DNA of 64,000 bases. It comes from a virus. Positions 50,178-59,152 of the stretch are shown here, one piece after another (the stretch's first letter is position 1; every line of letters starts with the position of its first letter). The position numbers and the translations under genes were made by a program. Location of the stretch: positions 20,015-84,014 of IMG/VR virus record IMGVR_UViG_3300042539_001379. One strand, written 5' to 3'. The notes under the pieces were generated by a model, which worked only from the letters and a program-made list of their open reading frames with translations, did no database searches and was not told where the DNA came from.

Positions 50178-50936
50178 ATGAATACAGAAGAACTACTTGA
50201 CCGATTAGAATTACTTTATCCTGATAACAATTTAATTGTTGACCTAAGAAAATCTATTTTGAGCGATGATAGATTTGCATTATTTAGATTAATAAAACAT
50301 TTAAGCGATACACCTTTGGTAGAAGCATTAAGAAAAATTGATAGAATCGAAGAATTCGATAACGATGCATTTAGTCGTGGACAGATTAAAAGTAAAAAAT
50401 GGATTATCAAAGAATTAGAAAAATTAAATGTTGAATTAGGAACTGTATTTCTTTGTGCAGGTTGGTATGCTACATTGGCTGCTATGTTATTTGAAAGTAA
50501 CTGCAAGATTGAAAAAATAAGAAGTTTCGATATTGACGAAAATTGTTTAACGATTGCTAATACTGTTAATAAAAAATATATTTTAGAAGATTGGAAATTC
50601 AAAGCAACAACGTATGATATTCACAAGATGACATATCCGTTAGTGTATGATACGTTAAGAGCAGATCATTCTGTTGTTACATTGACTGATAATCCCGATA
50701 CTATCATTAATACTAGTTGCGAACACATAAGAAATTTTAAAGATTGGTATGATAAAATTCCAGATGGAAAATTATTAGTGATGCAAAACAATAACTATCG
50801 TGATATTGAAGATCATGTAAATTGTGCAGAGTCTTTAGAAGATTTTGCTAAACAAACTCCTATGACACAAGTGTTGTATGAAGGTGAATTACAACTAATT
50901 GATTACACCCGTTACATGAGAATAGGGTACAAATAA
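50178..50936 (+). CDS. Methyltransferase-like Rossmann protein, 252 aa
   Basis: ATG 50178 with ACGGAAAAA before it is preferred to the TTG at 50160. VELGTVFLCAGWYATLAAML followed by IEKIRSFDIDENCLTIANT is a nucleotide-binding Rossmann strand-loop with an acidic strand-2 end, resembling SAM-dependent methyltransferases. DNPDTIINTSCEHIRNF and WYDKIPDGKLLVMQ follow. I recall the family in many T4-like marine phages next to these GT-A-like genes. The G-rich loop is atypical, so activity is uncertain. Confidence 0.65.
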   Translation: MNTEELLDRLELLYPDNNLIVDLRKSILSDDRFALFRLIKHLSDTPLVEALRKIDRIEEFDNDAFSRGQIKSKKWIIKELEKLNVELGTVFLCAGWYATLAAMLFESNCKIEKIRSFDIDENCLTIANTVNKKYILEDWKFKATTYDIHKMTYPLVYDTLRADHSVVTLTDNPDTIINTSCEHIRNFKDWYDKIPDGKLLVMQNNNYRDIEDHVNCAESLEDFAKQTPMTQVLYEGELQLIDYTRYMRIGYK

Positions 50937-50937
50937 A

Positions 50938-51621
50938 TTAGTCGGTCCATTCTTTTATTAAACCCTTTGGTCTATATGATTCAGACGGGAGTTTAATATT
51001 TTTTGAAGTTCGATAAGTTTTAACTAATTTAAATAAGATATTGTTTTGTTTACAAATGGATCTAGCAGTTTCTATTTGATGTTCGTTGAATTCAAATACA
51101 ATAAATTGCCAAATTATTTTTTTATTCAATTTACTACCCAACATCATAGCATCAAAAATTAATTGAGAATTTTGTCCCCTTCTGTACAAGTAACTAGTAT
51201 CCGGTAGACCGTCTAATCCAAACATCCACAAAACATTATCACCAGTCAAATCAAAGGCCTTTTCATACCATTCAATATTTTTTTGATGTGCTGCTGTGTG
51301 TATCTTAAATTTTTTATTTGGAAACTCTAGAGAACAAATTTTTAAAATTTCAAAAAAATCTTTATGGTAAACTGGGTCAGATATTTGACCGCATAACGCT
51401 ATTGTGTTATTAAAAAATTTGCATAATTTTCTAAAATTGTCTAAAGAAATATCAGATGACTGAGAAATTTTTTCCTTCATGTAATTTCTTTTTTCTACTT
51501 TTTTATCTACGAGATCTGTTCTCAAACATTGAGAACATTGCAAAGGACATTTATATGTTAGTTCTATATTTGAACTACCTTGTTCTTTTTGAATATTTAA
51601 AAATTCATCAGCATCAATCAT
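50938..51621 (-). CDS. Radical SAM protein without C-terminal cluster domain, 227 aa
   Basis: ELTYKCPLQCSQC holds Cys25, Cys29 and Cys32, the C-x3-C-x2-C iron-sulfur motif that cleaves S-adenosylmethionine. IALCGQISDPVYHKDFFEIL and KFKIHTAAHQKN fit the following barrel strands. It ends after about 195 residues of core, and the SPASM-like cysteines are instead encoded by the overlapping gene at 51614-51901. It runs convergently with the 252-aa gene, stops 1 nt apart. Confidence 0.8.
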   Translation of the reverse strand: MIDADEFLNIQKEQGSSNIELTYKCPLQCSQCLRTDLVDKKVEKRNYMKEKISQSSDISLDNFRKLCKFFNNTIALCGQISDPVYHKDFFEILKICSLEFPNKKFKIHTAAHQKNIEWYEKAFDLTGDNVLWMFGLDGLPDTSYLYRRGQNSQLIFDAMMLGSKLNKKIIWQFIVFEFNEHQIETARSICKQNNILFKLVKTYRTSKNIKLPSESYRPKGLIKEWTD

Positions 51622-51901
51622 TTTTACATTTTTCGTGACATTTTTTTGGAGCCAATTCTGGTTCTTCTTGCAGTATTCTTATAAAACTTTTCCATTGATT
51701 ACTTTTAACAATATCTTCGACAGAATTGTTATTTTCTAATTTTAGTTCATTATCGTATAGACCTAGTTCTACTAAAGTTTTTTTTGACCATTCTGTGTCA
51801 AGCCAACAACACGGAAGAAGATACCCGTCGGAACAATAGGCAATTCCCATGACAACACCGTTGTTATCTTTATACATGCATCTTGGTTTAAGTGTTATCA
51901 T
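51614..51901 (-). CDS. Stand-alone SPASM/twitch-like iron-sulfur protein, 95 aa
   Basis: Cys8, Cys23, Cys31, Cys32, Cys88 and Cys92 are arranged as in the SPASM tail of radical SAM maturases (GYLLPCCWLDT, then CHEKC at the end). No radical-SAM core is present. It overlaps the downstream radical-SAM gene by 8 nt, so the two parts are made together and may form one split enzyme. AGGAATAAGAT precedes the ATG. Confidence 0.7.
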   Translation of the reverse strand: MITLKPRCMYKDNNGVVMGIAYCSDGYLLPCCWLDTEWSKKTLVELGLYDNELKLENNNSVEDIVKSNQWKSFIRILQEEPELAPKKCHEKCKND

Positions 51902-52733
51902 ATCTTATTCCTAATATTTCTGTTGCTCCTAAAATATTTTTCTTTACAGCATCTGGGTCGCCTTGTATTTTTCCTATTACAGCATGTCCTATTGCACATT
52001 TAGGATCATCTTGGTAAAATCCTAATTGATTTAACTTCGGCGACATTCTTTCCCACCAATCTACAAATGCTTGAGTTTTTCCAGGGCCTCGTCCAAAGAT
52101 AATATTAAAATCTGGACTGTACCTATGTTGAGGTCTAATGTTATCATCACCTACTATATCATCCCCGTCTTTGAAACAGTCCCAAATTGTTTTTCCTTTG
52201 TGACAATAATTTAGTCTTATATCGCCTGGCTCGTAATTTAAAGTCCAGTGTTGATAATCCTCGTCATCTAATTCAAACATTGGGCGTTCTTTGAAATGCA
52301 CTACAATTCTTCCATAACTACCTAGATCTTCCCATCTATGTATCAACACATTATATTCTTCAATTACTTTTTTAATTTCCCTGGGGGCGTCTCTGTAAAA
52401 TTCATTGGGACTGTCGTTTTCTCCTCTCATTAATTCAAAGTAATGATGTAGGATGTTTGAGTCAGTTTGTGAAAGTTGTTGAGATAAAATTTTAAAATCA
52501 ATAAACTGTTTATAGTTGTTTATAGTTTGAATGCATTGATTTATTTGATTAATAATTTTTAATTCGTCCCATTCATTGTTTAGATTATAGATTCTGTTCG
52601 GTTGTGCTATGGGATAGCCAGCGTCGATATGTTTTTTAAGAACTTTTGCCCATTTTTTAGATAATGAGTGATCAAGTTCCTTAAATTTAATTGTGGCAAC
52701 GTAATTTCCTTTTTTTAAATCAAGATAAAACAC
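51888..52733 (-). CDS. Conserved phage protein in the radical-SAM cluster, 281 aa, GTG start
   Basis: Start is GTG at 52733 with AGGAG upstream. KFKELDHSLSKKWAKVLKKH begins it, and YGRIVVHFKERPMFELDDED, YEPGDIRLNYCHKGKTIWDC and DNIRPQHRYSPDFNIIFGRG are strong blocks that I recall from aquatic phages. No enzyme motif. It is overlapped by the SPASM-like gene and abuts the 475-aa radical SAM gene, so it is likely a partner or substrate binder. Confidence 0.7.
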   Translation of the reverse strand: MFYLDLKKGNYVATIKFKELDHSLSKKWAKVLKKHIDAGYPIAQPNRIYNLNNEWDELKIINQINQCIQTINNYKQFIDFKILSQQLSQTDSNILHHYFELMRGENDSPNEFYRDAPREIKKVIEEYNVLIHRWEDLGSYGRIVVHFKERPMFELDDEDYQHWTLNYEPGDIRLNYCHKGKTIWDCFKDGDDIVGDDNIRPQHRYSPDFNIIFGRGPGKTQAFVDWWERMSPKLNQLGFYQDDPKCAIGHAVIGKIQGDPDAVKKNILGATEILGIRYDNT

Positions 52734-54161
52734 TTAAATAGTTTCTCCTAATTTTATAAATTTGTTTGCAATTTCTCTGAAATCTAATTCATTGCTGGCT
52801 TTGGTAACACAAATACCGCACCCGCAATGAGTATTGGGGCAAATGATAGTAGGAGTTCTACCGTTTTCAAATTGTTTTTCTAACCACTCTAAATATCTGT
52901 CAGATTCGGTCAAAGACGTAATTGGGCCAACTTCGTTTGTAAATTTTGCTTTGGTAAATTTTATCATGTCAATATCAACTTCTGGAGTATTAGGAAGTTT
53001 TGCCATGCACGTTTGATGATGGTATACAGCGTTTTTATCTTCTTCTATATGTAAGAAAAACCAATTTACCATGCAGTTATACCCTTTAAAATTACTTTGT
53101 TCAATAAATGCAGCGTTCTTAATTTCTCCGTTATCTTTAACAGTCATACATCTACCACCGCAACACATTCTCCCCATTTTTCTAGCAAGTCCATCGGTTA
53201 CTTCTGTTTTTATTTCTATTGCTTTTGGTTGTGATTTTTCTAACAAACTAGTATCAATCTTTTTTGTAACAATTGGATCTTCAACTTTTATTACATTAAC
53301 GATTTCTTTCATGTCAACAATTTCTTCGACTTTTTTTACATTGATTGGTGAATTATCTACTTTTATTTCAATAATTTTTTTTGTTTTGAAATTGTCTTTG
53401 GTATAGTCAAAAATGTTAGTTCGTTTTTGTTTTTTAAAATTAGCATTTGCTGCTTCTTGATTTTTCTTATTCCAATGATTTTTAAGATAATCTAATTGTT
53501 CAAAAGTGTATGTGTGCGATGTTCGACGCATGGCACCGTCCATATCTTCAAACCATTTAGATTTAAATTTATTATCATCACCAATTACTCTGGGAATGTA
53601 TTTTATATCATTGGGCTTTAAGAAATTTTCAATTAAATCAACGCATTCGTCGAAATAATCTTGATGCATCATTACATTTACTTTTAATTTACTAGGATTT
53701 TTTATAGTGTTTCGAACCCATTTAAGGTTATGTCTAACAAGATCTTTTTGTTTTTGTGTACCTTCACAATGATATGAAACTGTAATGCTATCTAAATGAT
53801 CTAATAAAAATTTTCCTTTTCTTTCGTTCCATGTTCCATTAGTGGTTAGGTTCAATTTCATATAAGGATAATTTTCTTTTAAAAATGATAAAAGATCAAA
53901 AAATGCAGGGTTGACTGCTGGCTCTCCTCCTGTAAATGAAATCATCAAATTCCAATTTTTTCTATGATGTTTAGAATATATAGAATAATATTTGTCAATA
54001 AATTGAGCAGTTTTTTTGTATTGTTCGAGACTGTTTAACGGTGCAGTAGTTGAATGCATCCACGATGTGCAATATGTGCAATCATAGTTGCATCTCCGCC
54101 CTAAGTCCCATACAATCATCATTAATGGGTTTTCTTGATCTGAGTAGATATAATCTAGCAT
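52734..54161 (-). CDS. Radical SAM protein with long insert and Cys-rich C-terminus, 475 aa
   Basis: GRRCNYDCTYC (Cys24, Cys28, Cys31) is the SAM cluster motif. SFTGGEPAVNPAFF, KLNLTTNGTW and ITVSYHCEG are barrel strands. After a highly charged, probably flexible insert (about 245-325, Lys/Ile/Val/Asp-rich) come RMCCGGRCMTVKDNGEIKNA and CPNTHCGCGICV, SPASM-like auxiliary cluster cysteines. SPASM enzymes usually modify peptides or proteins. The SD-less ATG lies 9 nt after the previous gene. Confidence 0.88.
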   Translation of the reverse strand: MLDYIYSDQENPLMMIVWDLGRRCNYDCTYCTSWMHSTTAPLNSLEQYKKTAQFIDKYYSIYSKHHRKNWNLMISFTGGEPAVNPAFFDLLSFLKENYPYMKLNLTTNGTWNERKGKFLLDHLDSITVSYHCEGTQKQKDLVRHNLKWVRNTIKNPSKLKVNVMMHQDYFDECVDLIENFLKPNDIKYIPRVIGDDNKFKSKWFEDMDGAMRRTSHTYTFEQLDYLKNHWNKKNQEAANANFKKQKRTNIFDYTKDNFKTKKIIEIKVDNSPINVKKVEEIVDMKEIVNVIKVEDPIVTKKIDTSLLEKSQPKAIEIKTEVTDGLARKMGRMCCGGRCMTVKDNGEIKNAAFIEQSNFKGYNCMVNWFFLHIEEDKNAVYHHQTCMAKLPNTPEVDIDMIKFTKAKFTNEVGPITSLTESDRYLEWLEKQFENGRTPTIICPNTHCGCGICVTKASNELDFREIANKFIKLGETI

Positions 54162-54170
54162 AATATTTTT

Positions 54171-55130
54171 TTAGTTAATAAATTTTGATGCAGTATGTAG
54201 TCCTAAACATCCGCAATCTCTTAATTGCTTACAAATTAATTTTTCATCATTGACGATAAAATTTTTTGAAAAATCATTAGAAAATATATTTGTCATATTG
54301 TTAAGATAAAATTGACCACACGACATCATTCCCACGTCACCATTTAAAAATATTTGAACAAATTCCTTGTGTCCCTCGCAGGTGTAATTAAAAAAATTTT
54401 CAGAATAATTTATCAAATTTCTCATATCCCATCCTACTGTTTTTCCATTTTCAAGTTTTATTAAAGTTTTAAAAACGGGTGGATTTATCGAGTATGGTAA
54501 CAAACTGTTAATTATTTTACTTTGATCTTTGTCATACGATATTTTTCGTTTTGAAGTAGACCTTAACGTTTTAATATATAAATTTGTTTTCAACTTTTGT
54601 TCAATTATTATATTTCTTAATTGTTCATATAAATTTGTTGATTTGTCAAAATGTAAATCATCTATGATAAAATGAACACTGATTGAAACATCATTACCGA
54701 TTTCTTTGATTAAATTAACAACGTGATCAAAATTTGTTTCTTCTACGTGAAAACTAAGACTGATAAAATTAATAAATTTTTTGTTATCGTTCCACCAATT
54801 AATGGTTCGACTTCCGTTTGTAACCATTGATATTTTTCCAAGTGTGCTACAAAAATTTATTAAGTTTTCAAAATCGTGAAATAAGGTAGGTTCACCTCCA
54901 CCAAAATTAAAAATAATACTTTTATCATTATTTTTTCTAATTTGATTAATCAAATGTTGAATATTATTTTTTACAGTATCATTTATCTTTGGTGGTCGTA
55001 TAGTGCCACTGTTGCAATCATCAAAACAATAGCCGCATTTGAAATTGCAAAAATTCCCTAAAGTCCAATCAATTGTTATCATGTCTGATTCATTTTTGAT
55101 TTCGATTATTTTTGTTCCGTGCAATTTCAT
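54171..55130 (-). CDS. Radical SAM protein, 319 aa
   Basis: GNFCNFKCGYCFDDC (Cys28, Cys32, Cys35) and NFGGGEPTLFHDFENLI and KISMVTNGSR define the core. The C-terminal part (YTCEGHKEFVQIFLNGDVGM, then SCGQFYL and KQLRDCGCLG) carries further cysteines of SPASM/twitch type. It is the outermost gene of the minus-strand radical-SAM set. A CATAAATA octamer is 5 nt before the SD-less ATG. Confidence 0.88.
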   Translation of the reverse strand: MKLHGTKIIEIKNESDMITIDWTLGNFCNFKCGYCFDDCNSGTIRPPKINDTVKNNIQHLINQIRKNNDKSIIFNFGGGEPTLFHDFENLINFCSTLGKISMVTNGSRTINWWNDNKKFINFISLSFHVEETNFDHVVNLIKEIGNDVSISVHFIIDDLHFDKSTNLYEQLRNIIIEQKLKTNLYIKTLRSTSKRKISYDKDQSKIINSLLPYSINPPVFKTLIKLENGKTVGWDMRNLINYSENFFNYTCEGHKEFVQIFLNGDVGMMSCGQFYLNNMTNIFSNDFSKNFIVNDEKLICKQLRDCGCLGLHTASKFIN

Positions 55131-55135
55131 TATAA

Positions 55136-55143
55136 TATTTATG
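55136..55143 (-). promoter_or_regulatory. Late-promoter-like octamer CATAAATA 5 nt before an ATG
   Basis: One mismatch to TATAAATA. The expected start site coincides with the ATG at 55130, suggesting a leaderless message for the radical-SAM operon. Confidence 0.5.
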
Positions 55144-55199
55144 GTCTAAAGATTTATAGAAATATTTTACTAAAGTTAATAGGAATTGTAAATAGTTCT

Positions 55200-56219
55200 A
55201 TGAGCGATTTAGTATTAGACCATTGGCATGTTGAAGTTTCCAGTATTTGTACATTGAAATGTCCGAGGTGTACAAGGGCTGAAGTACCTGAAACCTTATT
55301 AAACAAACAATTGGATTTAAATTTTTTTAAAACACAGATTACTGAAAGTAGAATCCGTGATATACGAATGATGAACTTTTGTGGTAATGATGGTGATCCA
55401 ATTTACTGCAAAGAATTTTTGGAAATTTGTTCATGGATAAAAAGCATTAATCCTATCATTAATATCAGAATTGTTACAAATGGTAGTTACAAAACAGCCG
55501 AATGGTGGCAATCTTTAGCAAGTATATTAAACGAGCACGACGAAATAACATGGAGTTTAGATGGTTGGGATCACGAAAGCAATAATAAGTATAGAAAAAA
55601 TTCTGATTGGGAAAGTATTATTGTTGGTATAAATTCTTTTTTTAAAAACAATAATTCTACATATAGAGTTTGGGGAATGATTCCATTTAGTTTTAATCAA
55701 GATATGATGGAATACCAAAAACAGATGGCTAAAGATTTGGGTTTCGATCAGTATCGTATAACCAAAAGTTCTAAATTTGGATATTATAATATTAAATGGT
55801 CAAATGATGGATTTGATGAATTGCAGCCTAGAATGGATTTAGTTTCTCCTTCTTACAAGTATGAAGTAACTGCTGAAGACCTAACTTCAAAGATTCGACC
55901 AAATGATTATTCTGTAGTATGGAAAAGAACGCTTAAATTAAAAACTTTTGAACTAAGAGCAAAAAGTTGTTTAACAGGAGAAGTTGGAGTTTTTATAAAC
56001 AGTCTAGGAGAGTTTTATCCCTGTTGTTGGTCAGGTAATAGATATAGCGTTAACAATTATTGGTTAGATTTAGCAAAAACAAAATTTAATTTAAAATTAA
56101 AAACGTTAGATGAAATACTTTTAGATCCTTTTTGGAAAACAGACTTCTTAAAATTTGACAGTCGTATATGTAAAATAAAATGTTCAAGGAAGGTTGAACC
56201 TTATCAAAAGAAAGATTAA
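55200..56219 (+). CDS. Radical SAM / SPASM-like protein, 339 aa
   Basis: ATG 55200 (MSDLVLDHWHVEVSS) is chosen because an upstream reading would enter the divergent neighbour. SSICTLKCPRCTRAE has Cys17, Cys21, Cys24. MMNFCGNDGDPIYCKEFLEI, IRIVTNGSYK and ITWSLDGWDH are core strands. The C-terminus AKSCLTGEVGVFINSLG followed by YPCCW and SRICKIKC is SPASM-like. This is the closest in architecture to the split pair at 50938-51901. It is followed 1 nt later by a sulfotransferase-like gene. Confidence 0.87.
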   Translation: MSDLVLDHWHVEVSSICTLKCPRCTRAEVPETLLNKQLDLNFFKTQITESRIRDIRMMNFCGNDGDPIYCKEFLEICSWIKSINPIINIRIVTNGSYKTAEWWQSLASILNEHDEITWSLDGWDHESNNKYRKNSDWESIIVGINSFFKNNNSTYRVWGMIPFSFNQDMMEYQKQMAKDLGFDQYRITKSSKFGYYNIKWSNDGFDELQPRMDLVSPSYKYEVTAEDLTSKIRPNDYSVVWKRTLKLKTFELRAKSCLTGEVGVFINSLGEFYPCCWSGNRYSVNNYWLDLAKTKFNLKLKTLDEILLDPFWKTDFLKFDSRICKIKCSRKVEPYQKKD

Positions 56220-56220
56220 A

Positions 56221-56805
56221 ATGAATACAATACCGAATAGAATTTTTTTTACTGGAGCACCTGGAAGTCGATGGAGTGGGATTTCTCAAAATTTAGAAAA
56301 ACTTTTAGATCTAAATACTTCTGATAGAATTGCAGAAAGAGAATATGATCATAAAAATTTTACAGGTCACAAAGGAGCATATTTTGGAAGAGGTATGGAG
56401 TTTGAGTCAAAATTAAATTTAGAATACCTCGACAGTGCTTGGTCAAATTTAGAAAAACCAAGATTGATTAAAAGTCACGATTGGGCATACCAGTTAGACG
56501 AAATAAAAAGAACTTTTCCAGAAAGTTGGATATTACTGGTGTATCGACCGGATATACTATGCTATTCTTGGTGGCACGAAGCAGGCGGCTTTAATATTAC
56601 ATACCCAAATTATTCTGAATACAAACACAGTATTAACATGTATTCCGAGATTATGCAGCAAAATAAATCTATTTTAGATTTTGCATACAAACAAAATGCT
56701 GTATGGTACCATTTTACTCAATTATTTTTTGAAAAAGAATTTAATAAAACAGTAACCTTTGACAGCGAAATTTATAAAGACTGCTTAATCTCTTTAATCA
56801 AATAA
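56221..56805 (+). CDS. Sulfotransferase-like P-loop protein A, 194 aa
   Basis: ATG 56221 follows AAGAAAGATTAAA. RIFFTGAPGSRWSGISQNL is a P-loop of the sulfotransferase (PAPS 5'-phosphosulfate) type. PRLIKSHDWAYQLDEIKRTF and WILLVYRPDILCYSWWHEAG match the downstream 3'-phosphate region (K-S-H and Y-R-P-D). A paralogue lies at 60145-60846. The overlap with the opposite methyltransferase gene is 8 nt at the stops. The acceptor is unknown. Confidence 0.7.
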   Translation: MNTIPNRIFFTGAPGSRWSGISQNLEKLLDLNTSDRIAEREYDHKNFTGHKGAYFGRGMEFESKLNLEYLDSAWSNLEKPRLIKSHDWAYQLDEIKRTFPESWILLVYRPDILCYSWWHEAGGFNITYPNYSEYKHSINMYSEIMQQNKSILDFAYKQNAVWYHFTQLFFEKEFNKTVTFDSEIYKDCLISLIK

Positions 56806-57538
56806 CTTTGTGAAATACAAAATACAATCTTTCATTGTTGTCTATCTTGAACGTTTCGAGATGTAAATTGTATTTTTTGGATAAGTCATAGACGAACTCA
56901 AACGACCACGGAAATATATCAACGTATGGTCCGTTTTTCCAACTGATTCCGGGATTTGCTCTAAAATACATTTTCCCGTTATCCATCAATAGTTCAACTA
57001 ACCTTTGAAATCTAATTTCAATATCATCTTTATTATTAAAGTTTAGACTTCCAAATGCAATGATGTGATCAAAACTTTTTGGTTCAATTTTAAAATCTAA
57101 TATATCAACCATGTAATCTGCACAGTTGTTATAAGGATCAATGCCAACGATATTTTTAATTCTGTTTTTAAATGGGTTATAGCCGCAGCCAAAATCTAAA
57201 ACTGATTTTGGATTCTGTTTATTAATTTCTTCAACTACCGCCCACCCGCTATACTGGTACTGCTCAGTTGTAGGTTTCCAAATTTCACCAAAGAATCTTT
57301 TCATATAATTTTGATCTAACCTGTTTACTATTTCTTCTATAGTACCAGAAAGATCAATATTATCAAACTGAAGTTCTTGTTTGATATTGTTTTCAAATTT
57401 TTGAAACCTGACAGGTGTCCAAGGTAACTCTTTTACGATTGTATTTTTTTCTAAATTATCAATAATTTTTTTATATTTTGGTAAATTAAAAGAATTTTGT
57501 AAATTTTTTGTTATTAAATTAAAAATTTTAGTATTCAT
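56798..57538 (-). CDS. Class I methyltransferase, 246 aa
   Basis: SVLDFGCGYNPFKNRIKNIVG is the SAM-binding glycine motif, with an acidic residue after the next strand (GIDPY). FDHIIAFGSLNFNNKDDIEI and LLMDNGKMYFRANPG fit the later strands. The N-terminal 90 residues are helical and unique. A similar protein is encoded at 59538-60143. AAAGGAAAAA precedes the ATG. Converges on the sulfotransferase-like gene. Confidence 0.8.
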   Translation of the reverse strand: MNTKIFNLITKNLQNSFNLPKYKKIIDNLEKNTIVKELPWTPVRFQKFENNIKQELQFDNIDLSGTIEEIVNRLDQNYMKRFFGEIWKPTTEQYQYSGWAVVEEINKQNPKSVLDFGCGYNPFKNRIKNIVGIDPYNNCADYMVDILDFKIEPKSFDHIIAFGSLNFNNKDDIEIRFQRLVELLMDNGKMYFRANPGISWKNGPYVDIFPWSFEFVYDLSKKYNLHLETFKIDNNERLYFVFHKVI

Positions 57539-57626
57539 TTAAAAATTTTTCCTTTCGATGAATATTTTTATAAATATCTTAGAATTTATATTCATTTTAC
57601 ATATTTAATATAGAGGAGATGTATCA
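57539..57626. promoter_or_regulatory. Divergent gap with a perfect late promoter toward the TctC-like gene
   Basis: An 88-bp AT-rich gap between the methyltransferase (minus) and the TctC-like gene (plus). TATAAATA stands at 57569-57576 on the plus strand. GAGGAG lies before the ATG at 57627. On the minus strand the only obvious signal is AAAGGAAAAA for the methyltransferase. Confidence 0.6.
57569..57576 (+). promoter_or_regulatory. Perfect T4-type late promoter octamer TATAAATA
   Basis: Exact octamer, 50 nt before the TctC-like ATG. A start site near 57582 would give a leader of about 45 nt carrying GAGGAG. Confidence 0.6.
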
Positions 57627-58583
57627 ATGGAAAAAACGTTTATAGGACTTTTATTTTTCCCAATTATGGCCTTTGCATGGGAACCAACTAAAACCATTAC
57701 TGTAATTACACCTGTTGCACCGGGTTCAGGCAATGAAATGGCATTTAGATCTGTATCTAGTATACTAGAAAAACAAGGAAAAGCAAAATTTATTTTTGAT
57801 TATAAGGCAGGTGCTGATGGAAACATTGGTATGAATATTTTCAGTAAAAAACCAGCAGACGGATTAACTATTGCTATCCCAGCATGTCAAAGTACTTTTG
57901 TTGCCAGCGATATTCATTACAAACATATGATTGAATTTGATCCAATGGAATTTTCTTTAGTTACGAACATTGGAAAAAGTCCTTTAGCATTTATTGCAAG
58001 TGCATCTAGCAACGTTGACAATGTCCCCGAATTGATTAATGCTGTTCAAAAAGAAAATAGGATATTAAATTTTGCAACAGGCGGTGCTGCACATCAGTTA
58101 GCATTTGAATATTTTATGGATAAAGTTCAAGGCAATCGAAAATTTGCTCAAAATGTTCCATATAAAGGACCACTACCGGCCGGACAAGATGTTGCTGCCG
58201 GCGCTGTAGAATTTGGAATTATTCCAGTGGCTGTTGCTAATACTTTAGTACAGACAGGAAAAATTAAAATTCTTGGAATAGCCGGTGAACAAAAACTTGC
58301 TGCAATGCCCAATGTTCCTTTAATGAAAGATTATGTTCCTGGATTAAACGTCTATGCTTGTTGGAATATTGTCTTACCAAAAAACACAGATCCAAAGATT
58401 GTGCAATGGTATACTGACAATTTTATTCCTGCATTGAACAGCAGTGAATTTAAAAAATGGGCAGATGAAAATATGATTATTGTTGATAAAAATGCACAAG
58501 GTTCCGACAATCTTAGAAAGGATATGTTATCTTTAAGAGCACAATGGCAACCTTATGTAAAGCAAATGCCGAGCCCAAAATGA
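57627..58583 (+). CDS. Secreted TctC/Bug-type solute receptor, 318 aa
   Basis: A short signal peptide (about 17 residues, cleavage after AFA) leads a complete periplasmic receptor: TITVITPVAPGSGNEMAFRS, YKAGADGNIGMNIFSKKPAD, VVPYKGPLPAGQDVAAGAVE-like core (NVPYKGPLP), KIKILGIAGEQKL and LPKNTDPKIVQWYTDNFIPA. These are the landmarks of the tripartite tricarboxylate transporter receptor family, numerous in Betaproteobacteria. No transporter membrane subunits follow; instead a glutamine amidotransferase is coupled by an ATGA overlap. It may bind a dicarboxylate or amide. GAGGAG precedes the ATG. Confidence 0.88.
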   Translation: MEKTFIGLLFFPIMAFAWEPTKTITVITPVAPGSGNEMAFRSVSSILEKQGKAKFIFDYKAGADGNIGMNIFSKKPADGLTIAIPACQSTFVASDIHYKHMIEFDPMEFSLVTNIGKSPLAFIASASSNVDNVPELINAVQKENRILNFATGGAAHQLAFEYFMDKVQGNRKFAQNVPYKGPLPAGQDVAAGAVEFGIIPVAVANTLVQTGKIKILGIAGEQKLAAMPNVPLMKDYVPGLNVYACWNIVLPKNTDPKIVQWYTDNFIPALNSSEFKKWADENMIIVDKNAQGSDNLRKDMLSLRAQWQPYVKQMPSPK

Positions 58584-59152
58584 AAATAGGTCTAAGTTTA
58601 GAAACTACCCTCAAATTAAGAAATACATGGCATTCGGCTATCAATCATGAATGGTATGATTTTTTAAAGGAACATCAAATCGTTCCTTTAATATGTTATG
58701 ATCAATATAATGTAAAAGATTATGATCTAATTATATTATGTGGTGGTAACGACATGCATGATATAACAACGTGGAGGGATAACAATTATCCTCCACGGGA
58801 CGAATTTGAAAAAAAATTAATCTTAGATGCTGTTGATTCTAATGTACCTTTAGTTGGAATTTGTAGAGGAAGTCATTTTATAAATTATGTCTTGGGAGGA
58901 ACTCATAAATTAATGGAAACTCCGTATGATAATGTTGCAGTTCATTTAGACCCATTTGATGTTACTTGTCATCATTCTATTATGATTGATAAATTAGCAC
59001 CGGGATTTGATGTTTTGTTAAACGATAATAACGGTGTTATAGAATTAGCGATCCACAAAGAAAAAAGAGTATTAGGTATAGGATGGCATCCCGAAAGATC
59101 TATTAATAATCATACGAGATCGTATATACTAGAAATTATTAAAGGTCTTTAA
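58580..59152 (+). CDS. Class I glutamine amidotransferase / peptidase C26-like, 190 aa
   Basis: ATG 58580 overlaps the receptor's stop. GICRGSHFINYVLGG places the nucleophile Cys95; IGWHPE holds His170 and Glu172, completing the triad. The D-L-I-I-L-C-G-G-N-D-M-H loop matches gamma-glutamyl hydrolases of the PuuD type more than synthetase partners. It could hydrolyse gamma-glutamyl amides or supply ammonia. No synthetase subunit adjoins it. Confidence 0.85.
   Translation: MKIGLSLETTLKLRNTWHSAINHEWYDFLKEHQIVPLICYDQYNVKDYDLIILCGGNDMHDITTWRDNNYPPRDEFEKKLILDAVDSNVPLVGICRGSHFINYVLGGTHKLMETPYDNVAVHLDPFDVTCHHSIMIDKLAPGFDVLLNDNNGVIELAIHKEKRVLGIGWHPERSINNHTRSYILEIIKGL

Noticed and set aside
57539-57626. 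Attachment or recombination site flanking the TctC-like gene
   Set aside because: No direct repeats were found around the gene pair; the gap looks like an ordinary divergent promoter region.
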